Part shown: positions 16,324 to 24,679 of the stretch, in pieces
How positions within the stretch are numbered: the first letter of the stretch is position 1
Layout of the letters: each line of letters opens with the position of its first letter
From: Sulfurimonas indica
GTDB lineage: Bacteria; Campylobacterota; Campylobacteria; Campylobacterales; Sulfurimonadaceae
DNA: 64,000 nucleotides
Assembly: GCF_009192995.1 (NCBI RefSeq)
Contig: NZ_SDID01000008.1
Coordinates: 1-64,000 of the forward strand
Direction of reading: 5' to 3'
Notes under the pieces: generated by a model
The model's input: the letters and a program-made list of their open reading frames with translations, nothing else
What the model was told of the DNA's origin: nothing
Database searches by the model: none
Position numbers and translations under genes: made by a program

Positions 16324-17961
16324 CATTATTCCTCTAATTGTAAAGAATAAAAGTGCGGCTAAAACAGCAGCTGCAGGCACTGTAATTACCCATGCTGCAA
16401 CAATTTTTTTAATGGCATCACGTTTTACGTATTGAACTTTTTGTACCCGTTTAATGTGTTTTTTCGCAGATTTTATGACTTTTTCTTCTTTTTCTATCAG
16501 TCTGTAAAGCTCTACGATTCTTTTATAATCTTCTACCTCTTTCTCTTTTTTCCCAATAAGAGATTTCAGTTCAGTTTTGAGTTTATTGAGATTATGTTTC
16601 TCATCTTGAATGAGTTCTTTATCTTCTTCTATAGTTGTTGTAGTTTCAGTGAGATGCAGATACTCACGTAAGAAGCCAACACCAAAAACACCACCGATAG
16701 CGATATGAGTCGAGCTTACAGGAAGACCAAGCTGAGAAGCGATGATAACAGTAATAGAAGCTGCCATAGCAATAGAAAATGCACGTACCTGATCAAGTTC
16801 GGTAATCTCTGAACCAACTGTTTTGATGAGTTTCGGCCCATAGAGTGCCAGACCTATAGCAATACCAAAAGCACCAACACCCATAACCCACAGTGGAATA
16901 CTCGCTTTTGAAGAGATACCGCCATTAACAACAGCATCATTGATAGCCGCTAGTGGACCGATTGCATTTGCAACATCATTGGCACCGTGAGCGAAGCTTA
17001 GAAGTGCTGCAGCAAAGACAAGAGGGATAGTAAAGAGTGTATTGACCGCTTCTTTAGAGTTTTTGATATTTGTCTGTGCAGCAAGTTTGCCTTTGAGGAT
17101 AACATAGACAATAACACCTACGATGGCACCAATAATGAGTGCTGTTAGAAAAGATGGTTTTTTTGTCATTTCAATAGAGATCAAAGGAAGAAAGTTAAGG
17201 ATTTCTACGACTTGAGGCCAGATCTTTTTGAGTCCTTTTAAAACAAGGTAAGTGACAAATGCCCAAGACATGAGAGCAACAAAAACAGGGACATACTGTT
17301 TTGCAGCTTTGATTTTATCATCTTTAAAGATGATGGTCTTTTTGATAGAGAATAAAAAAGCAGCTGCAATGACACCACCTAAAAGTGGTGAAATCACCCA
17401 TGAGGCAGCGATTTTTGCCATAGTTGACCATGAAACGATGCTAAAGCCAGCAGCTGCAATACCAGCCCCCATAACACCACCGACAATCGAATGGGTAGTA
17501 GATACTGGGGCTTTCATAGCTGTTGCAAAATTAAGCCAAAGTGCAGCAGCTAGGAGTGCTGCCATCATTGCCCAGATAAACGGGTCTGCATTGCCACCAA
17601 AAGCGGAGATGTCAATAATGCCTTTTTTAATGGTCTTTACAACTTCACCACCGGCAATCAGTGCTCCACTTGCTTCAAATACAGCTGCAATCACAATGGC
17701 CATTGTCAGTGTCATTGCACGACTACCAACGGCAGGACCAACATTGTTAGCAACATCATTTGCACCAATGTTCATAGCCATATAAGCACCGATAAGTGCT
17801 GCAATCGCTAAAAACATGTTGTTAGAGATACCGCCATTACTTAAAAAAGTGTAGGTAAGAACACCTATCATAAAAAAGAGAGCGAGCCCTAAACGCGCTA
17901 AATCTGTTCCACTCTTCTTGAGAGCTTCTTTTTCAAGTTTGCTTATTGTTTCTATTTCCAT
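16318..17961 (-). CDS. pit: inorganic phosphate transporter, PiT family
   Basis: Cation-coupled phosphate (or sulfate) permease in the inner membrane. 547 residues with about ten helices. Two PiT repeats carry the signatures MNIGANDVANNVGPAVGSRAM (near 62) and SFAHGANDVANAIGPLAAI (near 322). A charged coiled-coil insert (about 435-510, KDELIQDEKHNLNKLKTELK-like) precedes the last helix. ATG 17961 is preceded by a GGAG-type site. Stand-alone gene between folP and a cyclophilin. Confidence 0.93.
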   Translation of the reverse strand: MEIETISKLEKEALKKSGTDLARLGLALFFMIGVLTYTFLSNGGISNNMFLAIAALIGAYMAMNIGANDVANNVGPAVGSRAMTLTMAIVIAAVFEASGALIAGGEVVKTIKKGIIDISAFGGNADPFIWAMMAALLAAALWLNFATAMKAPVSTTHSIVGGVMGAGIAAAGFSIVSWSTMAKIAASWVISPLLGGVIAAAFLFSIKKTIIFKDDKIKAAKQYVPVFVALMSWAFVTYLVLKGLKKIWPQVVEILNFLPLISIEMTKKPSFLTALIIGAIVGVIVYVILKGKLAAQTNIKNSKEAVNTLFTIPLVFAAALLSFAHGANDVANAIGPLAAINDAVVNGGISSKASIPLWVMGVGAFGIAIGLALYGPKLIKTVGSEITELDQVRAFSIAMAASITVIIASQLGLPVSSTHIAIGGVFGVGFLREYLHLTETTTTIEEDKELIQDEKHNLNKLKTELKSLIGKKEKEVEDYKRIVELYRLIEKEEKVIKSAKKHIKRVQKVQYVKRDAIKKIVAAWVITVPAAAVLAALLFFTIRGIML

Positions 17962-18003
17962 GCTTGCTCCGCATTTTTTTTATAAGCAAAGTATAGTCTT
18001 TTT

Positions 18004-18546
18004 TTACTTGATATATGCTTTTATAATCTCTTGACGCTCTAGTGGTCTGTCTCCTCCAGATCTTCCTGTTGTCGCGACATCGCCCAGTTTCATCAAAGTT
18101 TTCATGGAAGCTTGGTCTACTACTTTTCCAAAGATAGTATAGCCGCCATTGAGCCAAGGAGTGGGTGCAGTTGTAATGAAGAATTGGCTGCCATTTGTAT
18201 TTGGTCCATGGTTTGCCATAGCAAGAATACCGGCTTTATCAAAGATAAGGTTTGGTTTGAACTCATCTTTGAACTCTTTGTGCCAGATACTCTCTCCACC
18301 TCGTCCTGTCTCAGTTGGATCTCCACCTTGAATCATAAAGTTATGAATGATTCTGTGAAATGCAATACCATTGTAATAGCCCTCTTTTATATGGGTAACA
18401 AAGTTCTCGACTGCCAAAGGTGCTACATCAGGAAAAAGTTCAAGCTCAATTTTTCCCTGCGTCGTCTCTAAGACTACATGTGGGTTTTCTGTTGCAAGAA
18501 GATTGATATTGAGCACTAAAAGCAGTGCAAACAAGATTTTCTTCAT
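18004..18546 (-). CDS. periplasmic cyclophilin-type peptidyl-prolyl isomerase
   Basis: Catalyses proline cis-trans isomerisation. 180 residues with a signal peptide (MKKILFALLLVLNINLLA) and a single cyclophilin domain: VVLETTQGKIELELFPDVAP, FHRIIHNFMIQGGDPT, ANHGPNTNGSQFFITTAPTP and LNGGYTIFGKV. The catalytic Arg (FHR), Phe, Gln and the QFFI core are all present. Starts 5 bp after msrB and probably shares its transcript. Confidence 0.93.
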   Translation of the reverse strand: MKKILFALLLVLNINLLATENPHVVLETTQGKIELELFPDVAPLAVENFVTHIKEGYYNGIAFHRIIHNFMIQGGDPTETGRGGESIWHKEFKDEFKPNLIFDKAGILAMANHGPNTNGSQFFITTAPTPWLNGGYTIFGKVVDQASMKTLMKLGDVATTGRSGGDRPLERQEIIKAYIK

Positions 18547-18551
18547 TGGTA

Positions 18552-18941
18552 TTACTCCTCTTCTTCAAAATCTAAACATACAGAGTTTATGCAGTAACGC
18601 AGACCCGTTGGTTCAGGTCCGTCCGGAAAGACATGTCCTAAGTGTGCGTCACACGTTGCACAACGCACTTCAATACGAATCATTCCGTGGCTCATATCTT
18701 TTACTTCAGTAACAGCATCCTCAATAGCTTCATAATAACTTGGCCAACCAGTTCCTGAGTCAAACTTTGTACTGGATTCAAAGAGAGGTGTCTTGCAGCA
18801 GATGCACTTGTAAGTGCCTTTATCTTTATTGTCATAATATTTTCCAGAAAATGGTGCTTCTGTACCATGTTGACGGCATACATAAAAAGCTTCAGGGGAG
18901 AGTTGCTCTCTCCATTCCTGTTCAGTCTTGATTACTTTCAT
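18552..18941 (-). CDS. msrB: peptide-methionine (R)-S-oxide reductase
   Basis: Repairs methionine-R-sulfoxide. 129 residues. The zinc-binding CxxC pairs (CICCKTPLF and [12 protein letters not shown]), [11 protein letters not shown], and the catalytic Cys in LRYCINSV are visible. No signal peptide, so cytoplasmic. It lies within a run of minus-strand genes: the start overlaps the upstream NERD/SF1-like gene by 20 bp and a cyclophilin follows. Confidence 0.95.
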   Translation of the reverse strand: MKVIKTEQEWREQLSPEAFYVCRQHGTEAPFSGKYYDNKDKGTYKCICCKTPLFESSTKFDSGTGWPSYYEAIEDAVTEVKDMSHGMIRIEVRCATCDAHLGHVFPDGPEPTGLRYCINSVCLDFEEEE

Positions 18942-20427
18942 ATTTTTCCTTTAAGTTTTCTATTTCTTGAGACTCTTCTTCGTAAAGTATATGGAGTGTT
19001 TGGTTTGCAATATTGCATGCATACAAGAGCCGTTGTATATCGTCAAAACAGAGGTCCATCAAAATGGCATGTTTTGCTTCCAACTCTACAATATCATCAT
19101 AAGTTGTAAGGAGTATGGAGTCTAATTTTTGTTCAGTGAGATGTTTAGATGCATCAAGTAGGAGAGTTTCATCTTCGATAAATGAATCTAAATCCTCTTG
19201 GAGCTTTTCTCTACTCTCTTGGCTACAAACAACGACTATATCAGCTGGATCTGCACTTTTGAGTAGTGAAGAGATCAGGTGTAAGGCTTTTGCGTGAGGG
19301 TTCGTTTGATAAAAATGAACCTCTCTCTCTGTTGGCAGGTAACTTTGTGTAAATGTAGATGTTGCCTCTTGAGAGCTGTCATTCACAAGTAATAAGTCGG
19401 ACCTTTTTTGTATATGTTTAAGATATGCAAGAAAGTGAGAAGGCATGATATCTGCATCATCACAGATGATCAAATCTGCAGCATTAAAACTCTTTTGCAT
19501 TAGTTTTTCATCAATATAAAGCGTATCTTCGAGTGATGGCATCTTTAATTTCATAAGATGTCTGTTGACAAGTTCAACAGGGGTTAAAATTTCAAAAGCC
19601 ATCAAATCAATGTCAATAATTGCATGCTCTATTAACTCCAAGAAACGTTTGTGTAAGATCTCTTTAGAGAGGATAGTCGGTTTTATAAGAATGATCTTTT
19701 TTCGTTCTTCTTTAAAGAGTTCTTTTATGGATTTCAGCAGCAGTGTATAACTTTTACCGCTTTTTGGTGCTGCTGTAAGATTTTCTAACCTAGAGATTTT
19801 TCTATCGATAAACTCTCTTTGTTCTTCATTGCAGAGAGATACTGTATCTGCCTTTACAATAGCATATTGAACAAAGAGCGTTCCTAAAATAACATCTTTT
19901 GGAGGAAGGGTGTGATCCTCCGGTGCTGCACTTTGCAGTTTTTTAAATATCTCGGAAGTATCAGAGTCACTAAAGATGATCTTCTCTTTAGGCAGTATCT
20001 CCTGTAATGAATCATTTAAGTGCTCATATTCATCAGAACTTAAATTTTCCATTAAAAGATAGTTGAAAATTTCTACACCGTCATTATGTAAAAGCTCATT
20101 AAACTTCTTTTTGATGATAGCGTGCGTTTTGTCAAAAGCGAGTGTATTTTTCGAGTTTTCTACACTCTTTGCTTTGCTTGCTGTAGCATTTTTTAGATCA
20201 TCATAAGACCACTCTTTTATCTCAAATATATAGATACCACGCAGGTCATCATATATCATCAAAGCAATTGGATAGCTCTCTTTATGGTGAAAAATCTCTT
20301 TGTGAGAGAAGACAACTAAGTTACTGTTTTGAGAAAGTGATTTTATTTTTTTTAATAACAAAGAATCAGGGACAATAAGTGCCTCTTCTTTTGTTTTAAA
20401 AAAGGAAGGTAGGAATGATAGTTTCAT
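18922..20427 (-). CDS. NERD-like domain fused to a degenerate SF1 helicase-like ATPase
   Basis: 501 residues. About residues 35-120 resemble a NERD nuclease-related domain ([16 protein letters not shown] is the E-x-K core). From about residue 198 a UvrD/SF1-like motor follows: a Q-motif-like LCNEEQREF, Walker [10 protein letters not shown], Walker B-like [10 protein letters not shown], a motif III-like LLLVNDSSQ, a motif V-like [16 protein letters not shown] and a motif VI-like [16 protein letters not shown]. The usual TRA arginine finger is replaced by NIANQ and the motif II Gln is missing, so helicase activity is doubtful. No Shine-Dalgarno; the ATG lies 12 nt from the HU terminator stem. 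Confidence 0.65.
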   Translation of the reverse strand: MKLSFLPSFFKTKEEALIVPDSLLLKKIKSLSQNSNLVVFSHKEIFHHKESYPIALMIYDDLRGIYIFEIKEWSYDDLKNATASKAKSVENSKNTLAFDKTHAIIKKKFNELLHNDGVEIFNYLLMENLSSDEYEHLNDSLQEILPKEKIIFSDSDTSEIFKKLQSAAPEDHTLPPKDVILGTLFVQYAIVKADTVSLCNEEQREFIDRKISRLENLTAAPKSGKSYTLLLKSIKELFKEERKKIILIKPTILSKEILHKRFLELIEHAIIDIDLMAFEILTPVELVNRHLMKLKMPSLEDTLYIDEKLMQKSFNAADLIICDDADIMPSHFLAYLKHIQKRSDLLLVNDSSQEATSTFTQSYLPTEREVHFYQTNPHAKALHLISSLLKSADPADIVVVCSQESREKLQEDLDSFIEDETLLLDASKHLTEQKLDSILLTTYDDIVELEAKHAILMDLCFDDIQRLLYACNIANQTLHILYEEESQEIENLKEKYESNQD

Positions 20428-20438
20428 AGTAAGAATAA

Positions 20439-20471
20439 AATACCACCATTAAAGGTAGTAACGGTGGTATT
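20439..20471 (-). terminator. terminator after HU
   Basis: On the minus strand AATACCACC and GGTGGTATT form a 9-bp stem around a 15-nt loop, followed by TTATTCTT. It sits just beyond the HU stop and only 12 nt before the start of the next gene, so read-through or RNA processing would decide expression of the NERD/SF1-like gene. Confidence 0.6.
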
Positions 20472-20478
20472 TCAACAA

Positions 20479-20763
20479 TTATTTACCAGCTGCAACGCGG
20501 TCTTTAAGACCTTTTCCAGCTTTAAATTTAGGAACCATTTTATCTTGAGTAGTGTACGTCTTGTCAGTACCAGGTACTTTACCACTTTTACCTTTTTGTA
20601 AAGCAGCAGTGAAGCTACCAAAACCAACTAAAGAAACATCTTCTTTTTTAACTAATGCAGATGTTACTGCGTCTGTGAATGCTTTGATTGCTGCTTCAGC
20701 CTCTACTTTAGTTTTGTAGTTACCGCACTCTTGTACTAATTCAACGAATTGCGCTTTATTCAT
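20479..20763 (-). CDS. hup: HU family DNA-binding protein
   Basis: Nucleoid-associated DNA-bending protein. 94 residues, the standard HU length: MNKAQFVELVQECGNYKT, VSLVGFGSFTAALQKGKSGK and a C-terminal MVPKFKAGKGLKDRV. The DNA-contacting arm has GKVPGTDKTYTTQDK in place of the more common RNPQTG form. AAGGG precedes the ATG. A 14-bp palindrome GAATTAAATAATTC at 20791-20804 in its leader region could be an operator. Confidence 0.95.
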   Translation of the reverse strand: MNKAQFVELVQECGNYKTKVEAEAAIKAFTDAVTSALVKKEDVSLVGFGSFTAALQKGKSGKVPGTDKTYTTQDKMVPKFKAGKGLKDRVAAGK

Positions 20764-20824
20764 AGATTTACCCTTGGATTAAAATTTTCCGAATTAAATA
20801 ATTCAGCTAGAGATACTTTATAGT

Positions 20825-21055
20825 TTATTTGCTTAAATTTTTCTTCTTTTTGGCATATTTGAGTAAAAAATGTGATATTTTTGTTTCTTTTAGTCCATAT
20901 CGTGCCTGTTTAAGGAGTTTTTTGAAGTTGAGTGTTGTAGGCTTAGAGATAATTAAAGCTGATAAATCTTTGAGCTTTTCATACTTTCCGACACTCTGAA
21001 TTGATAAAAATACATCCTCTAAACCATCTCTTTCATTCTTTGTAAGCGCACCCAT
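20825..21055 (-). CDS. small basic hypothetical protein paired with XRE regulator
   Basis: 76 residues, rich in Lys, with no cysteine, signal peptide or membrane segment (ALTKNERDGLEDVFLSIQS; C-terminal LLKYAKKKKNLSK). Its ATG overlaps the stop of the upstream XRE gene as TAATG, so the two are translationally coupled. I do not recognise a family. The pairing with a small HTH protein is reminiscent of two-component regulatory or toxin-antitoxin modules, but no toxin fold can be named. Confidence 0.6.
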   Translation of the reverse strand: MGALTKNERDGLEDVFLSIQSVGKYEKLKDLSALIISKPTTLNFKKLLKQARYGLKETKISHFLLKYAKKKKNLSK

Positions 21056-21297
21056 TATTTTTCCTCTAGTCTGTTGATTTTTCTCACTGCTCTAATGATC
21101 TCATCGTCATCCAACTTCCCCAACATCTTCATAACAACTGCAGCTGCCTGTGGTTTTGCACGGCCGAGTTTCCAGTCCTGATATGTACGCATAGAGACAC
21201 CCAACTCATTAGCCATATCTTTGAGTGATATTTTCTTGCCGTTGTTTTGAGACTCTATCGAGTTATGAAGAATATTAAACAGATCATCAATTTGCAT
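21055..21297 (-). CDS. XRE-family HTH transcriptional regulator
   Basis: 80 residues. The helix-turn-helix is clear: ISLKDMANELGVSMRTYQDWKLGRAKPQAAA (about residues 23-53). A short C-terminal helix follows. The -10 TATAAT (21310-21305) ends 7 nt before the ATG, overlapping an ATACGG motif that recurs as a palindrome at 21434-21449, so autoregulation and a leaderless mRNA are plausible. It is coupled to the 76-residue gene downstream. Confidence 0.75.
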   Translation of the reverse strand: MQIDDLFNILHNSIESQNNGKKISLKDMANELGVSMRTYQDWKLGRAKPQAAAVVMKMLGKLDDDEIIRAVRKINRLEEK

Positions 21298-21464
21298 AAA
21301 AAAGATTATACGGTTTTAATACTTAAATATATATTTTATTTAAGATAAAATAGTTTAAATTGTATTAAAAAGTATAAATATAGAATAATAAACAAATAAT
21401 AATGTGTTAAATATATAATAAAATATATATATTATACGGAAAACCGTATTCCAATAAGAAAAAA
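21298..21464. promoter_or_regulatory. extremely AT-rich spacer with repeated ATTATACGG operator-like sites
   Basis: About 167 bp almost entirely A and T. ATTATACGG occurs at 21305-21313 and again at 21431-21439. The second copy extends to the perfect inverted repeat ATACGGAAAACCGTAT (21434-21449); the first continues as TTTTAAT. The sites flank the spacer and the first covers the XRE -10 box, as expected for an operator. AT-richness could also bind HU or serve as an UP element. Confidence 0.5.
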
Positions 21465-21505
21465 AAGTAAGAAAAAAATAGCCTTCAAAAAAGAAGGCTG
21501 AAAAA
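21464..21505 (-). terminator. intrinsic terminator of the FapA-like operon
   Basis: AGCCTTC-TTTTTT-GAAGGCT on the minus strand is followed by ATTTTTTTC. The 7-bp stem begins 8 bp beyond the stop of the FapA-like gene. A textbook rho-independent terminator; A-rich flanks make it nearly symmetrical. Confidence 0.85.
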
Positions 21506-21506
21506 A

Positions 21507-23171
21507 TTATTCGATTGTCAGAGAAATTGCGGGAGGAAGTAGGGTGATTTTATTCTCTTCGATTTTTAGGTGAAATGGAAGATAGGCTTTGGCATCTGTT
21601 TTATAGTGCAGTTCATGCTCTTTATCAATAGTAAAGACTATGTGATTGAGGCCTCGAAAAGGTTGCTCTACAGAAATAGTTGCGTTCTTGTAGGAGTTCT
21701 TAATACTTTTTTCTTCTGCTTTGAGCGAGGCTATCTCATCTTCTAAAAGTTTGAGATTGTCGTACTTGAAACGTTTTGCCTGCTCTAACTTGTATTTTAA
21801 ATCATCCAACTCTTGTTTGATGTACTCTATTTTTGCTTTGAGCACAGGAATGTCTTGATAGCTGATCTTAAAAAGATTGTCCTCTCCACTTGCCAAACGA
21901 ACAGTAATCGAGTTTGATGCATAAACCTTGAGGTTGTTCTTTGTATGCCCAATCGTTACATCTTGTGCATAAACCTGTCCGCCCAAAGAGGATTCGATAT
22001 TGACTTTTGTTGCATGGATAATACCACCTTCAAGCAGACCTATTTCTGCCTTATGACAACGCAGGGTTCCTTTGTGCCGGTTTATCTTTGCAAATTTTGC
22101 ATACTGTTTGGAGTCTTGGTGTGTCGCGCCTTTGATTTCAAGCTGCATGGCTTCAAGCCTTGAGTTCGCACCGACAAATCCTTCAACATGAATGGACTCT
22201 GAGACAAGCTCTACACCTTCACCGATAGAATCTTTGGTCGTGTCGTGCTGTGCTACGATAATATCAATATTGTTCCCCTCGTCTTCCGTGTCAATAATAT
22301 GCTTATTACGTGATATCTCATGTAGTCGGAGTCTATTATCTACGGAGAGTTTTACTCCATCATAGTGTACATAACCACGATTGATACTGATGTAGCGTTT
22401 TGAATTGTTGTCCTCTTCAATACGTACAGATTTTGGGTCAATCTCTACATGGATATCAGAGTTTTGGGCATAGACAGTATCAATGTTTTTACCATAAGCA
22501 TTAAGACCGTTTCGCCCATACAGCGGTTTTTTGTACTCGATAAGTATCTCATCTTTGTCAACCTCGATGATCATACTGTCATGTTCTTTCTCTTTAAACC
22601 AGAATATAACTTTGCTCTCACGTGAGATAATAGGCTCAATTCCTTCAAAAAGAGGAATCTTTACTTTTTTTGTAAATTTACTGGCATAGAGATATTTCAC
22701 AAAATTTTTGAGTGTTTTTTTCATTTTCTCATCAAAGAGTTGGATGAGGATCTTATTGGAGGCTTTGATTTTATTTATCTCAATGTAAAGAAGTCGTAAC
22801 AACTCTACAGGTTTGTAAAGTTTGTAGGGTATTTTTGATTTAGGAGAGAGAATCAGTTTAGGGTGTGTTGCATACCTGCCATAGTCAATGCTATAGAGCA
22901 ACTCTACTTCCTGCTTCTCTTTTTGCATAGCTGTAATTGTATATATCTGAGCAAACTCGACATGTTCATTGATTATTTTGTCTCTATCAAGGTATTCAAG
23001 AAGGCGCTCTTTTGTATAGTGCTCAAACTCATGGCTTCTGTTGTTCTGAACAAGTGTTTCTACTTTGTTTATTGTAAAATCACACTCTGAAATAGGAAGG
23101 AGATTATCTGTAGCATAGCGACTCAGCGCATCTTTTATATGCTTTGTTTTGATAAGCTCTTTTGTCGGCAT
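21507..23171 (-). CDS. FapA-like (DUF342) protein
   Basis: 554 residues. The middle and C-terminal regions match the DUF342/flagellar assembly protein A family: GLNAYGKNIDTVYAQNSDI, repeated beta-helix-like segments (EGVELVSESIHVEGFVGANS; GGIIHATKVNIESSLGGQVYA; NLKVYASNSITVRLASGEDN) and then a coiled coil (about 450-500, LKAKIEYIKQELDDLKYKLE). No signal peptide. In other bacteria FapA-type proteins act as polar or cytoskeletal factors; the role here is unknown. It ends a three-gene operon with a cyclase-like protein. Confidence 0.82.
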   Translation of the reverse strand: MPTKELIKTKHIKDALSRYATDNLLPISECDFTINKVETLVQNNRSHEFEHYTKERLLEYLDRDKIINEHVEFAQIYTITAMQKEKQEVELLYSIDYGRYATHPKLILSPKSKIPYKLYKPVELLRLLYIEINKIKASNKILIQLFDEKMKKTLKNFVKYLYASKFTKKVKIPLFEGIEPIISRESKVIFWFKEKEHDSMIIEVDKDEILIEYKKPLYGRNGLNAYGKNIDTVYAQNSDIHVEIDPKSVRIEEDNNSKRYISINRGYVHYDGVKLSVDNRLRLHEISRNKHIIDTEDEGNNIDIIVAQHDTTKDSIGEGVELVSESIHVEGFVGANSRLEAMQLEIKGATHQDSKQYAKFAKINRHKGTLRCHKAEIGLLEGGIIHATKVNIESSLGGQVYAQDVTIGHTKNNLKVYASNSITVRLASGEDNLFKISYQDIPVLKAKIEYIKQELDDLKYKLEQAKRFKYDNLKLLEDEIASLKAEEKSIKNSYKNATISVEQPFRGLNHIVFTIDKEHELHYKTDAKAYLPFHLKIEENKITLLPPAISLTIE

Positions 23172-23175
23172 CTGC

Positions 23176-23880
23176 TTAATACTCTAAAAGATCACTGTAG
23201 TCATATTTTGAAAAGTTCAGATAGAGTTTGCCGTTTTGTTTGATGATGCGTACATCTTTGTCATAGACAGCAAGAAATCTTTTTTTGATGATTTTTCGCT
23301 GATAAGGTTCAAGATCAAGTCTTTTGAGGTACTCTTTTAACTCTACAATCTCATCTTCTGTTTTTTTCTCTTTTTTACTTATTTTTGTATCGACCACAGT
23401 GTCCACATCGTGGATAGTCTGTGAGTTTTGCGTAAGCAGTTGTCTGTTCATTAGCTCTAGGATATTTTTTAATTGCTCATCTTTTTTAGAGTAAACCTGT
23501 TCTATCTTATTCATCTCATCACGTAGCATTTGCTCTTTGTCATCAATGAGCTTGTCGATTTTTGCTTCAAGTTGAATGATTTTTTCTTTAAGTTGCTGAT
23601 TCTCTTTTTGATAGAGTGAGAGTACCATGGCAACTGTTGTTTTTGGTTTTTGTGGCATCTGTTTCACCTCTTTGTCTTGCTGTTTTGCTTCTTGTGTCTG
23701 TTCTTTTTTCTCTTTATGAATTGCTTCTCTTTTTTCTTTATCAAGTGAGCTTCTTGTAACAATGATGTAAGTTACTCCATCTTCTATGATATAGTTGAGT
23801 TTTTTTGCACGCAGCTTGGAGTTTATCATCTCTTTGGACATTTTAAAGTGTTTGGAATACTCATCTAAAGTCAGTCTCAT
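23176..23880 (-). CDS. HTH-like and coiled-coil protein, unknown role
   Basis: 234 residues. The N-terminus (MRLTLDEYSKHFKMSKEMIN) looks like a MerR- or excisionase-type DNA-binding helix pair followed by a short beta segment (LNYIIEDGVTYIIVTRSS). A long Lys/Glu/Gln-rich coiled coil occupies about 85-155 (ENQQLKEKIIQLEAKIDKL), and a conserved-looking C-terminal block ends KLYLNFSKYDYSDLLEY. It is 4 bp from the FapA-like gene and 27 bp from the cyclase-like gene. Possibly a scaffold or regulator; no enzymatic motif is seen. Confidence 0.6.
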   Translation of the reverse strand: MRLTLDEYSKHFKMSKEMINSKLRAKKLNYIIEDGVTYIIVTRSSLDKEKREAIHKEKKEQTQEAKQQDKEVKQMPQKPKTTVAMVLSLYQKENQQLKEKIIQLEAKIDKLIDDKEQMLRDEMNKIEQVYSKKDEQLKNILELMNRQLLTQNSQTIHDVDTVVDTKISKKEKKTEDEIVELKEYLKRLDLEPYQRKIIKKRFLAVYDKDVRIIKQNGKLYLNFSKYDYSDLLEY

Positions 23881-23907
23881 CTTGTTTGCTCCTTTATGCT
23901 GCAGCTT

Positions 23908-24558
23908 TTAAAATTTATATTTTGGAGGAGTAATTATACCTGATTTTCTCATCCATACTAAATAGCCTCGTTTTGTTAAGTTATGTTTGTCTTTAAAGAC
24001 ATAGGCTTCAGAGTGTTTAAACTCCCTTCTTTGTAAAAGTTCATTGTAATCTTCTCTTTTTTTGAGAAATTTTTTAAGATGTTCATATGCGATGTCAGAG
24101 ACCATAACCGTTGAGATGGTAAAATCTTTTAACTCTAAATATCTCGCACAGTCGTTAAGACCGTCTCCTATAAAGTTTTTATGTCCTAAAATGTCACGAA
24201 ACTGCTTGACTCCACCGGTATGAACTGCAATGCGAATACCATGAAAGTAAGGGAACATCTTTGCAATCTGGTCTGAGAAGTGGTTGAAACTCAGTCCAAG
24301 AATTACACCGTAGCCTTTGTACTTTGGATTGAGTATGCAGTAAAAACCGTCTCCTGTCGGAATAAAACCCATGATAAAACTCTCTAAAACTATCTCAGAA
24401 TGAGAGAGCATCTTCTCAATAACCTTACGGTAACTGCGTGTTAAAAACGAGATGATTTCAAGCTGCTGTTGTGAATCAAGTTTGGAAAAGTCAATGATGT
24501 CTATTAAAACAATATCGGTAGTGATCTCTCTTTTTGTTGTCATAATCAATTCTAACAT
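23908..24558 (-). CDS. class III nucleotide cyclase-like protein
   Basis: 216 residues, essentially one cyclase homology domain. Motifs in order: LIDIIDFSKL (first metal Asp), GFIPTGDGFYCIL (second metal Asp), IRIAVHTGGV and FIGDGLNDCARYLEL (the transition-state Asn and Arg). The usual purine-specifying Lys before GDG is replaced (FIPTGDG), so substrate choice is uncertain. There is no sensor or membrane domain. Start ATG 24558 or the internal ATG at 24543; neither has a strong ribosome site. First gene of the cyclase/coiled-coil/FapA operon. Confidence 0.75.
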   Translation of the reverse strand: MLELIMTTKREITTDIVLIDIIDFSKLDSQQQLEIISFLTRSYRKVIEKMLSHSEIVLESFIMGFIPTGDGFYCILNPKYKGYGVILGLSFNHFSDQIAKMFPYFHGIRIAVHTGGVKQFRDILGHKNFIGDGLNDCARYLELKDFTISTVMVSDIAYEHLKKFLKKREDYNELLQRREFKHSEAYVFKDKHNLTKRGYLVWMRKSGIITPPKYKF

Positions 24559-24582
24559 AAAGTTGTTTTAAATGAACTATAG

Positions 24583-24590
24583 ATTATAAT
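24583..24590. promoter_or_regulatory. bidirectional -10 ATTATAAT between the cyclase operon and fbaA
   Basis: The self-complementary ATTATAAT provides a TATAAT on each strand, 25 bp from the cyclase-like ATG on - and about 90 bp from fbaA on +. A second candidate for fbaA is TAAAAT near 24655. The stretch between has no gene. Confidence 0.45.
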
Positions 24591-24679
24591 TCCAAAAATA
24601 GACTTCTTGCACAATTTTTATTAGTTTCAAAGAACTAAAAAACGGTAAGATAATGTAAAATAAATTTTTAGGGAATAAA

